Shown in pieces: positions 48,378-58,961 of a stretch of DNA of 64,000 nt. A program made the position numbers and the translations under genes. Below the pieces are notes generated by a model, which did no database searches, had not been told where the DNA came from, and saw nothing but the letters and a program-made list of their open reading frames with translations. Source of the DNA: SZAS-103 sp036496805 (GTDB lineage Bacteria; Pseudomonadota; Gammaproteobacteria; Xanthomonadales; Xanthomonadaceae). Location of the stretch: NCBI GenBank assembly GCA_036496805.1, contig DASXKN010000019.1, forward strand, positions 62,001 to 126,000, given 5' to 3'. Position 1 is the first letter of the stretch, and each line of letters starts with the position of its first letter.

Positions 48378-48809
48378 TTAACGGCAGATCGACGGCAGGT
48401 ACTTGCCGGTGATGTTGCCGCTCTTGCAGGTCCACTTGGTGCTGCCGGCCGCCGTGAACGGCGAGAACGTCAGCAGCGAGGTGGTCGTCAGGACCGAGTT
48501 GGCCTTCGGGCCGCCGTAACGCACTTCGATGTCGCCGCTGTTGACGGTGACCGAGGTGACGTAGGAGCCGTTGATGCTGGAGGGCGTCGAGACGCCAGCC
48601 GACGGGTTGCCAGCCGGGAAGCGGCCGGTGTTCGAGTAGAACTCGGCGACGGCGGTCTTGCTGCCCTCGGCGAGGCTCGAGCCTTCCGAGACCTGCGAGC
48701 GGATCACGTAATCCTGGTAGGCCGGGATGGCGATGGCCGCGAGGATGGCGATGATCGCGACCACGATCATCAGTTCGATCAGGGTGAAACCTTTCTGCAT
48801 CTTGTTCAT
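48378..48809 (-). CDS. pilA: Type IV major pilin PilA, copy 1
   Basis: Prepilin of 143 residues with a six-residue leader ending in Lys and the PilD cleavage site G-F in QKGFTLIELM, followed by the long hydrophobic N-terminal helix. The C-terminal part has a Cys pair (TCK near 128 and SICR at the end) that should form the disulfide-bonded loop. Ser/Thr-rich stretches (for example TPSSINGS and LTTTSLLTFS) are possible modification sites. It is preceded by AAGGA, a long leader and a strong sigma54 site, and ends in a strong terminator, as expected for an abundant structural pilin. Confidence 0.95.
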   Translation of the reverse strand: MNKMQKGFTLIELMIVVAIIAILAAIAIPAYQDYVIRSQVSEGSSLAEGSKTAVAEFYSNTGRFPAGNPSAGVSTPSSINGSYVTSVTVNSGDIEVRYGGPKANSVLTTTSLLTFSPFTAAGSTKWTCKSGNITGKYLPSICR

Positions 48810-48914
48810 GTGAAATCCTTCGGTGGTGGGTTAGCTAACCTTGCATGTCCCGGTGAATGATGAACCGCGTCCATGGCACGGTCGGTTCAATCGGGAGGAT
48901 GCGGAAGGGTTACG

Positions 48915-48930
48915 TGCAAGCCCCGTGCCA
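48915..48930 (-). promoter_or_regulatory. Sigma54 promoter of pilA1
   Basis: The minus strand reads TGGCACGGGGCTTGCA: GG and GC are separated by ten bases, a full -24/-12 consensus. Transcription would start near 48904, leaving a leader of about 95 bases. PilR, the sigma54 activator, is encoded next door. Confidence 0.88.
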
Positions 48931-49021
48931 GCCCCATAAGTGTGACCTGCGGCCCGGTTATCGCGTGCTGAGCATGAAGGGATTCGTGCTCATCGTCAAT
49001 TCAGGTTGGCTTGGGGCAGAA

Positions 49022-49040
49022 ACTGACGCAAAGCGTCAGT
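49022..49040 (-). terminator. Hairpin after pilA2
   Basis: ACTGACGC-AAA-GCGTCAGT is a perfect eight-base-pair palindrome 23 bases after the pilA2 stop, with only TTCTG following on the minus strand. GCGTCAG is repeated at once twice more (to 49077 region). A weak terminator is likely. Confidence 0.45.
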
Positions 49041-49063
49041 GCAAGGGCGTCAGCACAAGGGCG

Positions 49064-49531
49064 TCAGTGGCGGCAGGTCTTCGGGAGGTACTTGTTCGGC
49101 ACCGTGTTCAGCGGATTGGCGCACGACCACCTCATCGAACCCGCGCCGGTGATGGGCGACATCAGGACGGCCAGGCCATCGATCGCCTTGTTGGCCTTCT
49201 GTTTCGGTCCGCTGGAGAACGTGACCTTGATCAGCCCGGGGCCGCCGGCTACGGTACCGACCTCGACCTTGCTTACATAGGAGCCGGTGACGCTGGTGGA
49301 CGTGGGGAGGTCGACCGAGGCCGCATTGGGCGGCAACCGCCCCTTTTCGGTGTAGAACTCGATGATCTGCGACTTGCTGCCGGCGACCATGCTCAGGCCC
49401 AGGCCCTCGGAGACCTGCGAGCGGATCAGGTAGTCCTGGTAAGCGGGGATGGCGATCGAAGCGAGGATGGCGACAATCGCCACGACGATCATCAGTTCGA
49501 TCAGGGTAAAGCCTTGCTGGAGAGTGCGCAT
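49064..49531 (-). CDS. Type IV pilin PilA, copy 2
   Basis: Second pilin of 155 residues with the same QQGFTLIELM processing site and hydrophobic helix, but a clearly different globular part. A Cys pair lies at the C-terminal end (SCAN and KTCRH). It lacks the long T-run terminator of copy 1 and carries a weaker sigma54 site, so it may be less abundant or differently timed. The start is ATG 49531 after GAGG; the frame is open upstream but lacks a prepilin leader there. Two adjacent pilA genes could give mixed fibres or alternate subunits. Confidence 0.93.
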   Translation of the reverse strand: MRTLQQGFTLIELMIVVAIVAILASIAIPAYQDYLIRSQVSEGLGLSMVAGSKSQIIEFYTEKGRLPPNAASVDLPTSTSVTGSYVSKVEVGTVAGGPGLIKVTFSSGPKQKANKAIDGLAVLMSPITGAGSMRWSCANPLNTVPNKYLPKTCRH

Positions 49532-49560
49532 GGGATACCTCGGGGTCATGCGTATTACCA

Positions 49561-49576
49561 TGCAAGCATCATGCCG
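49561..49576 (-). promoter_or_regulatory. Probable sigma54 promoter of pilA2
   Basis: The minus strand reads CGGCATGATGCTTGCA, with GG and GC ten bases apart as required; the -24 element departs from consensus (GGCAT for GGCAC). The leader would be only about 20 bases. Confidence 0.65.
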
Positions 49577-49714
49577 TCGACATTGCGTGACGGGGTTCAC
49601 AAAACAGCCTGGGGACGGGAAATCCGGGGCGGCGCCAGGCAATCCGGATGCGCTACGGCACTCTGGACCATGGAAGGTTAAGAAGATCCCCGATGACCTG
49701 CGGTCACCCGGGAA

Positions 49715-51103
49715 TCACTCGATCGCCAATTTCTTGAGCTTGTAGCGCAGCGCGCGGAAAGTGATGCCGAGCTTGGCTGCGGCCTTGGTCTTGTTGTAGC
49801 GGCATTCCTCGAGGGCGCGGATGATGGCTTCGCGTTCCAGGTGCTCCATGTGCCTGGGCAGGCCGTCGCCGATGCCGTTGCCTGCGGCGGCGCGAACGAC
49901 AGGTTGCTCGCCCGTCACCCGGCTGGATGCCGGGGTGGCGACAGCGGGACGCATCGGGGCCTGGGTCGGCAGGCGCAGATCGGCGTGCCGGATCGTCTCG
50001 CCCTCGCACAGCGCGGTGGCGCGTTCGAGGATGTTTTCCAGTTCGCGGACGTTCCCCGGGAACGGGTATTCGCGCAGCGCCGCCATGGCTTCGTCGTCGA
50101 GCATCGGCATCGGCTCGCCCATTTCGGCAGAAAGCCGGCGCAGGATGGCATCGACCAGCACCGGGATGTCCTCGACACGCTCGCGCAGCGGCGGCACCCG
50201 CAGCTCGATCACGTTGAGCCGGTAGAACAGGTCGTGGCGGAAGCGGTTGTCGGCAACCAGCTGGGCCAGGTCCTTGTGGGTCGCCGAGAGGATGCGCACG
50301 TCGACCGGAACCTCACCCGCGGCGCCGACCGCGCGCACGGACTTTTCCTGGATCGCGCGCAGCAGCTTGACCTGCATGTGCAGGGGCAGTTCGGCCACTT
50401 CGTCGAGAAACAGGGTGCCCCCGTTCGCCGCCTGGAACAGGCCGTCCTTGTCGGCATGCGCGCCAGTGAAGCTTCCTTTCCTGTGGCCGAAGAACTCGCT
50501 CTCCATCAGCTCGGCCGGGATCGCTCCGCAGTTCACCGGCACGAACGGACCGTTTGCACGCGGACCTTGCTCGTGGATCAGGCGGGCGACCCGTTCCTTG
50601 CCGGCGCCGGATTCGCCGGCGATGTACACCGGCGCCTGGCTCCGGGCCAGCTTGGCGATGGTCTGCCGCAGCAGCAGCATCACCGCCGATTCGCCGGTCA
50701 GCCCGGACGGCGACGGGGTCGCGGAGCGGCGCTGCTGGTGCAATTCGAGGGCATTGCTGACAAGCCGGCGCAGCACGGCCAGGTCCACCGGCTTGGAGAC
50801 GAAATCGAAGGCGCCGGCCTTGAGCGCGTCGACCGCCGCTTCGACGTTGCCGTACGCGGTGATCATCGCGACCGGCGTATCGGGATGGCGCGCGACGATG
50901 TGCGCGATGATCTCCAGACCGTTGCCATCGGGCAGGCGCATGTCGGTCAGGCACAGCGCGTAGCGCGTCGTGGCCAGGCGCGAGCGGGCCTCGGCGACGT
51001 TGCCTGCGCTTTCGACCAGCAGCCCCATCCGGCCGAGGGTGATGGTGAGCAGTTCGCGAATGTCGCGTTCGTCGTCGACGACCAGCACGGTGGGCTTGCT
51101 CAT
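49715..51103 (-). CDS. pilR: Type IV pilus sigma54 response regulator PilR
   Basis: NtrC-family activator of 462 residues: receiver domain with acidic pair D10/D11 and phospho-acceptor D54 in CLTDMRLPDG, AAA+ domain with Walker A GESGAGKE and the sigma54-contact loop GSFTGA, and a C-terminal helix-turn-helix (YNKTKAAAKLGITFRALRYK, near 437-456). It should act at the sigma54 sites before the two pilA genes. The start giving MSKPTVLVVDDE is used; the frame is open further upstream. Its kinase pilS lies 3.9 kb away, separated by two GT-C/TPR genes. Confidence 0.95.
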   Translation of the reverse strand: MSKPTVLVVDDERDIRELLTITLGRMGLLVESAGNVAEARSRLATTRYALCLTDMRLPDGNGLEIIAHIVARHPDTPVAMITAYGNVEAAVDALKAGAFDFVSKPVDLAVLRRLVSNALELHQQRRSATPSPSGLTGESAVMLLLRQTIAKLARSQAPVYIAGESGAGKERVARLIHEQGPRANGPFVPVNCGAIPAELMESEFFGHRKGSFTGAHADKDGLFQAANGGTLFLDEVAELPLHMQVKLLRAIQEKSVRAVGAAGEVPVDVRILSATHKDLAQLVADNRFRHDLFYRLNVIELRVPPLRERVEDIPVLVDAILRRLSAEMGEPMPMLDDEAMAALREYPFPGNVRELENILERATALCEGETIRHADLRLPTQAPMRPAVATPASSRVTGEQPVVRAAAGNGIGDGLPRHMEHLEREAIIRALEECRYNKTKAAAKLGITFRALRYKLKKLAIE

Positions 51104-51164
51104 GCGCCCGAAGTATACGGATGGCCGGTCGGCGCTGGAAGGAATGGGGCGCCGCGACGGGGCT

Positions 51165-52985
51165 TCAACGCACCGGCGTGGCCCGGCTTCGCGCAGTGCG
51201 CGCAAGTGCTTCATCGAACCTGTGCCGACGCCAGATGCGGTCGGCCGGAGGCGAGAGTTCCTGGGCCCGGGCCAGCGCCTTGCGACCCTCCCCTTCCCTG
51301 TTGAGTTGTGCGTAAAGGAAAGCCAACTGCATCGCAGGCTGCGGATCGAAGGGGTGCAGGCTCATCGCGTCCTGGTAGGCCTGCTCGGCTCCCGCGAAGT
51401 CGTTGCGCAGCTGGCGTAGCTGCCCGAGCGCGAGCACGTAGCTTTCGAGCAGGTCGTTGTCGCGGGTCAGTCCCGGCAGGCGGCCGATTCGGTCGATGAC
51501 CATCGCGGCGCGTTCCTGGTTGCCGGCCGCGAGGTATATGAACGCGGCGTTGCTGAGGCAGTTCTTGCAGGGCAGGCGCTCGTCCACCACGCGGTCCGCG
51601 AGCGCACGGGCGTGATGGTAGTCGCCCACGTTCATGTAGCTCGAAAGCAGGTGCGCGGTGGCAACTATCGAATGGGGATCTTCCTGCAACACCCATTGCC
51701 ACAGGAGCAACTCGTTCGACCAGAGCGGGAGGGTGACGCGGATGTTCAGGATGGCGAGGCCGAACCATGCTGCTGCAAGGACCGCCGCCGCGGCCTGCTT
51801 CCAGCGTTTCCAGGCCTGCACGTTCGCCAGTTCGTCCCATGCCTGCACCAGCCAGGGACAGGCTACGGCGAGTGCAGTCATCGCGTAGCGCTCGTGGTAG
51901 AGGCTGGGGTCGAATCCGACGGGGATGATGTGCAGCACCGGCAGCAGGGCGAGCGTGACGGCGAGCAGTACGGCGCCGATCGACCTGCGCCGGAGGGCGA
52001 GTACGAACGCCGCGGCGAAGAGGACGAGGGCGGCCAGATCGATGCCCAGCGATGCCACGTTCACGGCTGCAAACCGGTGCTCGTCCACGACATGCAGGGG
52101 GCTGAGGCCGGCCATCGGCCAGACAAGGATGCGCCAGTAGGTCAGGTACACGTAGCAGACGGTCTGGAAACGCGCGAAGGTCAGCAGCGACTCGTGTCCG
52201 TCCGGCGTGAGCAGGAAACCGAGCGATTCCCGGCGCAGCACCAGGTAGACGAGGCCGGCTGCGAAGACGAGCGCATAGGTGCCGCCGCGGTCGCGCCACA
52301 GGTCGCGAAGGATTGCCGCTATCGTTTCGCCGGGCTGCTGCCGTTCTCGCAGCATCCAGTCCTGCAGCAGCAGCAGCGGCAGGAAGGAGACGGCGGACTC
52401 TTTCGAGCAGGCCGCGAGGAAGAAGCACGACGCCACCGCGATCGCACGGGGCGTCGGAGGCAGGCTCGAGGCGTGCAGCCGCAATCCCGCCAGGACGAAG
52501 AACGTCACCACGATCTCGAACTGGCAGGAAATCCACGACACCGGTTCGACCATTGCCGGGTGAAGGCCGAACAGCAGCATGGCAAGGCCGGCGCGCAGTC
52601 GATCCGCGCGCGTCGCGGGTCGATCCCCGCGCAGACGCATCGCCAGCGAACCGACCAGAACGATATTTGCCAGGTGCAGCCCGAGCGATACCAGGTGCAT
52701 CGGCCCGGGCGTGCCGCCCATCATCCGAACCTCGAAGGCGAACAGCGCCACCACCAGCGGCCGGAAGTAGATCAACCACTCGTAGAAGCCGTGGAAGATG
52801 AGGTGTTTCCATGCATCGCCGGAGCGCAGCCACGCTTCGTCGTGGAAACAGATCTTGTCGACCCATACGAACCCCGCAAGGTGCAGGGGCCAGTACACCA
52901 GGGCTACGGTCGCAAGGACCGCGACCATGATGACCGCGGATTCGAATCGCGCCCTGGAGGCGGGTTCATCGGGAAGGTATTTCAC
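51165..52985 (-). CDS. Polytopic GT-C-like protein with C-terminal TPR region (protein C)
   Basis: A 606-residue protein with about ten membrane segments and a C-terminal region with TPR-like pairs (AEQAYQDAMSLHPFDPQPAM). It is a close paralogue of protein D: shared blocks include AYWPLH/VYWPLH, FHDxAWLRSG, WISCQF, CSKESAV, YHERYA and VTLPLWSN. In the first loop D has W41-D42-D43 whereas C has W41-V42-D43, losing one acidic residue of the presumed catalytic pair. Start GTG 52985 is chosen because it aligns residue for residue with protein D and overlaps the stop of a micro-ORF. It lies between pilS and pilR in a shared operon. Confidence 0.75.
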   Translation of the reverse strand: MKYLPDEPASRARFESAVIMVAVLATVALVYWPLHLAGFVWVDKICFHDEAWLRSGDAWKHLIFHGFYEWLIYFRPLVVALFAFEVRMMGGTPGPMHLVSLGLHLANIVLVGSLAMRLRGDRPATRADRLRAGLAMLLFGLHPAMVEPVSWISCQFEIVVTFFVLAGLRLHASSLPPTPRAIAVASCFFLAACSKESAVSFLPLLLLQDWMLRERQQPGETIAAILRDLWRDRGGTYALVFAAGLVYLVLRRESLGFLLTPDGHESLLTFARFQTVCYVYLTYWRILVWPMAGLSPLHVVDEHRFAAVNVASLGIDLAALVLFAAAFVLALRRRSIGAVLLAVTLALLPVLHIIPVGFDPSLYHERYAMTALAVACPWLVQAWDELANVQAWKRWKQAAAAVLAAAWFGLAILNIRVTLPLWSNELLLWQWVLQEDPHSIVATAHLLSSYMNVGDYHHARALADRVVDERLPCKNCLSNAAFIYLAAGNQERAAMVIDRIGRLPGLTRDNDLLESYVLALGQLRQLRNDFAGAEQAYQDAMSLHPFDPQPAMQLAFLYAQLNREGEGRKALARAQELSPPADRIWRRHRFDEALARTARSRATPVR

Positions 52986-53029
52986 TGCGTTGCTGGGGTC
53001 TTGGACGGATGGGTGCGGGAGCCGTTCAT
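52982..53029 (-). CDS. Possible 15-codon relay ORF between proteins D and C
   Basis: ATG at 53029 overlaps the stop of the upstream gene as ATGA; the frame encodes MNGSRTHPSKTPATQ and its TGA overlaps the GTG start of the next gene as GTGA. This fills the 40-base gap exactly. It could pass terminating ribosomes to the weakly initiated GTG start. No homology is visible. Confidence 0.45.
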   Translation of the reverse strand: MNGSRTHPSKTPATQ

Positions 53030-54840
53030 GGGGACGAGGATCGCGCAGCCTTCGCCTCGACGGCATCGAATATCGCGCGTTTCCTTGCGGCATCGTCCGG
53101 CGCAGACAGCGACAAGGCCTTGTCGAGTGTCGCATGAGCCTCGGTGGTCCGGTGTTGCCGCGCCAGCAGCAGTGCGAGGTACATGTAACCCTCCGGACGC
53201 CGCGGATCGATCGAAATGGCGTCGTGGTACGCCTGCTCCGCTCCCGGGTCGTCGTGTTCGACCTGGCGGAGCGTGCCGTTGGCGAGGATGTAGCCGACGA
53301 TCAGGGTCGGCGTCGGCACCACGTGGCCCATGGCCGCGCTTGCCGCCTGCAATGCCGACGAAGCAAGCTCCCGGTCTCCCCGGGCGAGGCCGAAGTTCGC
53401 CACGTTCAGCATGCACGACGGGCAATCCCTGCCACTGGACATCAGGAAACCGGCGACGCTCCTGGCGTGCGGCCAGTCGCCCCGGTCGATGTACAAGCCC
53501 AGCAGGTGGTCCTGTATGCCGGGCACGTCCGGATTCTCCCGGGCCGCCCACTGCCACAGCGAAAAATCGTTCGACCACAGCGGCAGGGTGACGCGCACGT
53601 TGAATGCGGCCAGCAGGATCCATGGCGCCGCCGCGGCGAGCACGAAGCGGCTGTCGACGCGCGCGCGCCCTGCCGTCGCGATGCCAGCGCAGAGCCCGGG
53701 CAACAGGGCGCACGCGAACGCGATGGCATTCGCGGCGTAGCGCTCGTGGTAAAGGCTTTCGTCGAAGGTGATCGGGATGACGTGCAACACGGGGAACACC
53801 GTCGCGGTCATGCCTGCGATGAGGACGCCGATGCGTCGGCGCCGGAGCGCCAGCGCCAGCCCCGTGACCCAGGTCGCGCACGCAGCGGCGTCGGCCAGCA
53901 GCGAGGCGGGACTGGTTGCGGCGAAGCTCGCGGCGGGGACGATGTGTTCCGGCGCGAGCCCGAAGAACGGCAGCACCATGATTCGCCAGTACACCAGGTA
54001 GGTGTGGCACACGGTCTGGAACCTCTCCCAGGTCAGGAAGGGCTCGTACGACGACGGCTGCACCCATTGCGCCAGCGCCCAGTGCCGGAACGCCAGGTAA
54101 GCCAGCCCCGCTGCGAGCACGGCGAGATAGACCGGTCCTTGTCGATGCAACAGGACCCGCAGGCGGTCGCGCCGGCTCGATTCCCCCGAAGCCTCGTCGT
54201 CCGGGCGTATCCAGTCCGTCAACGCAAGCAGGACCGGAAACGCCACGGCCGATTCCTTGGCACAGGCGGCGAGGAAGAAGCAGGCCGCGACCAGCATCGC
54301 CCGCGCCGCGCGCTGTCGCGTGACCAGGTTCAGCGAAAGTCCCGCGAGCATGAACATCGTGGCCACGAGATCGAACTGGCAAGAGATCCAGGCTGTCGTT
54401 TCGATCAGCGCCGGATGCAGGCCATGGACCAGCATGGCCACGCAGACCAGGCGCCTGGCATCGGCGCGGGATGCGCTCGCCGGAAGCAGCCGCAATCCCA
54501 GCCATCCGACGAGGGCGGTGTTGGCCAGGTGCAGGATCAGCGACACCGCGTGCATCGGCCCGGGCGTGCTCGCAAAACCGCGTACCTCGGCAATGAACAA
54601 GGCCAGGCCCAGCGGACGGAAGTAGCTGTGCCAGTCGGCGAATCCATGCAGGACGAGGTCCAGCCAGCTACTGCCCGATCGCAGCCACGCGTTGTCGTGG
54701 AAAGTGGCATTGTCGTCCCAGACGAACCCGGCGCGATGCAGCGGCCAGTAGGCCAGGGCGATCACGAGCAGCATCGTCGCCGCGAGGAGGGGCGTGAGGC
54801 GATCGCGTGGTTCGTCCGGTCGGGCCATGGATTGGTTCAT
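53026..54840 (-). CDS. Polytopic GT-C-like protein with C-terminal TPR region (protein D)
   Basis: A 604-residue protein with about ten membrane segments followed by TPR-like repeats (AEQAYHDAISIDPRRPEGYM). The first loop has WDDNATFHDN with D42-D43, the expected position of the GT-C catalytic acid; SLYHERYAAN corresponds to the EHRNY region of proteins A and B. Start ATG 54840 (MNQSMARPD) is used; a second ATG four codons later is possible. It is encoded 180 bases after pilS and before protein C and pilR. A glycosyltransferase acting on an exported pilus component is the working idea; no direct evidence. Confidence 0.75.
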   Translation of the reverse strand: MNQSMARPDEPRDRLTPLLAATMLLVIALAYWPLHRAGFVWDDNATFHDNAWLRSGSSWLDLVLHGFADWHSYFRPLGLALFIAEVRGFASTPGPMHAVSLILHLANTALVGWLGLRLLPASASRADARRLVCVAMLVHGLHPALIETTAWISCQFDLVATMFMLAGLSLNLVTRQRAARAMLVAACFFLAACAKESAVAFPVLLALTDWIRPDDEASGESSRRDRLRVLLHRQGPVYLAVLAAGLAYLAFRHWALAQWVQPSSYEPFLTWERFQTVCHTYLVYWRIMVLPFFGLAPEHIVPAASFAATSPASLLADAAACATWVTGLALALRRRRIGVLIAGMTATVFPVLHVIPITFDESLYHERYAANAIAFACALLPGLCAGIATAGRARVDSRFVLAAAAPWILLAAFNVRVTLPLWSNDFSLWQWAARENPDVPGIQDHLLGLYIDRGDWPHARSVAGFLMSSGRDCPSCMLNVANFGLARGDRELASSALQAASAAMGHVVPTPTLIVGYILANGTLRQVEHDDPGAEQAYHDAISIDPRRPEGYMYLALLLARQHRTTEAHATLDKALSLSAPDDAARKRAIFDAVEAKAARSSSP

Positions 54841-55020
54841 GCGGTCGGTCCGACGCCGTTGCTTGCTCCGCACCGGCCGCCATCCCGGACCGGGCGATGC
54901 GTGCCGCGATCGCGGCGGGAACAAGGATGATTCCCTGATGGAATCCGGGGGAAGGGGATTCGATTCCCGCGGTTCCGATGCGAAGCCCGGATCGACACGC
55001 CGGTGATCGCCCGCTGCGAA

Positions 55021-56667
55021 CTATACCGCCTTGCCCACCGCCGCGAGCGCATCCATCGAGATGCGCTGTGATACCGGCTCCGTTCGCGCCAGTGCGATCC
55101 GGAAGCAACTGCCGCCGGCCGGCAACGAGACGAAGTTCAGGCTGGCCTGGTTGGCTTCGCAGAGCTGGCGTGCGATGTACAGGCCCAGGCCGGTGCCATG
55201 TTCGCTGGTGGTGTAGAACGGCTCGAACAGGTGTTCGACCACGGCCGCCGGGATCCCCGGCCCGCGGTCGACCACGTCCAGCAGCGGCTCTCCTTCGTTG
55301 CCTTCGCGATGCACGACCAGGGTGACGCGGGCGGCTTCGCCGGGCATGCGGCCGTAGGTCAACGCGTTCTGGACCAGGACGGTGACGACCTGCTGCAGGT
55401 GCTGGGGGTCCATCATCGCCCGCAGGGGTCCCTGCGGCGCGCTGATGCGCAGTTCATCGCGCTCGTCGGGTTGGGTGCGGTGGAAATCGGCGATGAAGCG
55501 TTCGGCCCAGGCGACCAGTTCCAGCGATTCGGGACGCGAACGCTCGCGTCGCGCCAGTCCGAGCACGTTCTGCACGATCCCGTCCATGCGCTGGCATTGC
55601 GAGTTGATGATCTCCACCAGCCGGTGGTCGGTCTCCGGCTCGATGGTCGACTCGCGCAGGAGCTGCCCGGCATGGCTGATGGCCGCGAGCGGGTTGCGGA
55701 TCTCGTGGGCCACGCTCGCCGCGAGCCGGCCCAGGGTGGTCAGGGTGAGCTCCTCGGCGCGGCGCGACAGCAGCGAGGTGTCGTCGAGGAAGATCAGGGT
55801 CAGGTCCTGGGCGCCGCCGAGGGCGGTGAAGCGCGGGATCACGGCCGGCGTATCGGGAGCGAGCGAGAGCGGCGTGGTGTCGACTTTCTGCTGCTGCCGC
55901 CAGTGCCACAGGCGTCGCGAGAGTTCCGGCGCCACGTCGCCCAGCGTGCGCCGCTCCGGGGAGGGATTGCCGAGCAGGTACCAGGCCGACTCGTTGAACA
56001 GCCGGATGATGTTGTCCGAATCGACCGCGATCAGGCCGGTGCGCATGCGCCGGATGATCATCTCGTTGACGCGGGCGAGGTTGTCGACCTCGGCGCCGCG
56101 CTGCTCCGCCAGCACTTCGGATTCGCGCAACTGCCGGCCGAGCAGGTTGGTCAGCATCGCGGTGGCCAGGTAGCTCACCCCGAACATCACCATTTCCGGA
56201 ACCGGCTGGGGTTCCTGGAAGACCAGGCGCGAAAACACGTAGTCGCCGATCTGGACCAGCGCTGCGAGCGACGCGAGGGTCAGTCCCCATCCAAGCCGCA
56301 GCAGCAGGGCGTAGGCGCCGACGTTGAACAGCAGCAGCAGGCTGATGCCGTTGCTGAATCCGACCAGGTTGTGGAGCAGGACGGCGAATACCGACAGGTC
56401 GAGGGCGATGCCGGCGGCGACCAGGTTGCGCGGGCGCCAGCGCGGGTTGCGCGCGAGCACGAACAGCACGATCCCGGCCAGCATGTGCGCGACCGTCGCC
56501 GTGCCGGCCCAGGACAGGTTGCGCACCGTCACCACGCCCGCGGCCAGCGGGCTGAAGGTCACGAAGGCGAGCAGGCCGCCCTCGAGCACGCGGAACAGCG
56601 AGAGGAAGTACAGCTCGCGTCGGAGTCCGGCTTCGCCCGGCGCGGACGCGCGCAATTCGAAGATCAT
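55021..56667 (-). CDS. pilS: Sensor histidine kinase PilS
   Basis: Membrane kinase of the PilS-PilR pair, 548 residues. Six N-terminal membrane segments (within about 25-190) precede a PAS-like domain (about 225-320), a HisKA domain with the phospho-acceptor His in SVAHEIRNPL (near 356) and an HATPase domain with DVVDRGPGIP and GTGLGLYIAR. The start giving MIFELRASAPG is used; upstream sequence in frame has no family features. The classical pilSR gene pair is interrupted here by proteins D and C. Divergent from sucC. Confidence 0.94.
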   Translation of the reverse strand: MIFELRASAPGEAGLRRELYFLSLFRVLEGGLLAFVTFSPLAAGVVTVRNLSWAGTATVAHMLAGIVLFVLARNPRWRPRNLVAAGIALDLSVFAVLLHNLVGFSNGISLLLLFNVGAYALLLRLGWGLTLASLAALVQIGDYVFSRLVFQEPQPVPEMVMFGVSYLATAMLTNLLGRQLRESEVLAEQRGAEVDNLARVNEMIIRRMRTGLIAVDSDNIIRLFNESAWYLLGNPSPERRTLGDVAPELSRRLWHWRQQQKVDTTPLSLAPDTPAVIPRFTALGGAQDLTLIFLDDTSLLSRRAEELTLTTLGRLAASVAHEIRNPLAAISHAGQLLRESTIEPETDHRLVEIINSQCQRMDGIVQNVLGLARRERSRPESLELVAWAERFIADFHRTQPDERDELRISAPQGPLRAMMDPQHLQQVVTVLVQNALTYGRMPGEAARVTLVVHREGNEGEPLLDVVDRGPGIPAAVVEHLFEPFYTTSEHGTGLGLYIARQLCEANQASLNFVSLPAGGSCFRIALARTEPVSQRISMDALAAVGKAV

Positions 56668-56817
56668 CCGGTGGCCCGCCGTGGATGGCCTGGTTGTTCG
56701 GTTGGTTGAAGTCTGCACGTCCCGCGCAAACTTCAACGCCATCGCGTCCGGCGCAGGTCCGTACGCGTTGGCCGGTTCAATAGCACGCGCGAGTACAGGA
56801 TGCAAAGACGCCGCGGT

Positions 56818-56847
56818 TTTGCCTTTGCCCGGACGCTTGCCCACAAT
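56818..56847 (+). promoter_or_regulatory. Possible sucCD promoter
   Basis: TTTGCC (56818-56823) and CACAAT (56842-56847) with an 18-base spacer lie about 55 bases before sucC. A weak match, offered as the best candidate in the 233-base gap. Confidence 0.3.
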
Positions 56848-56900
56848 ATCCGGCGATCCGCGCGCTGCGCGTCGATCGCTCCCCCATCCGAAGGTGAAGC

Positions 56901-58951
<2,051 letters not shown>

Positions 58952-58961
58952 GCCGAACGCC

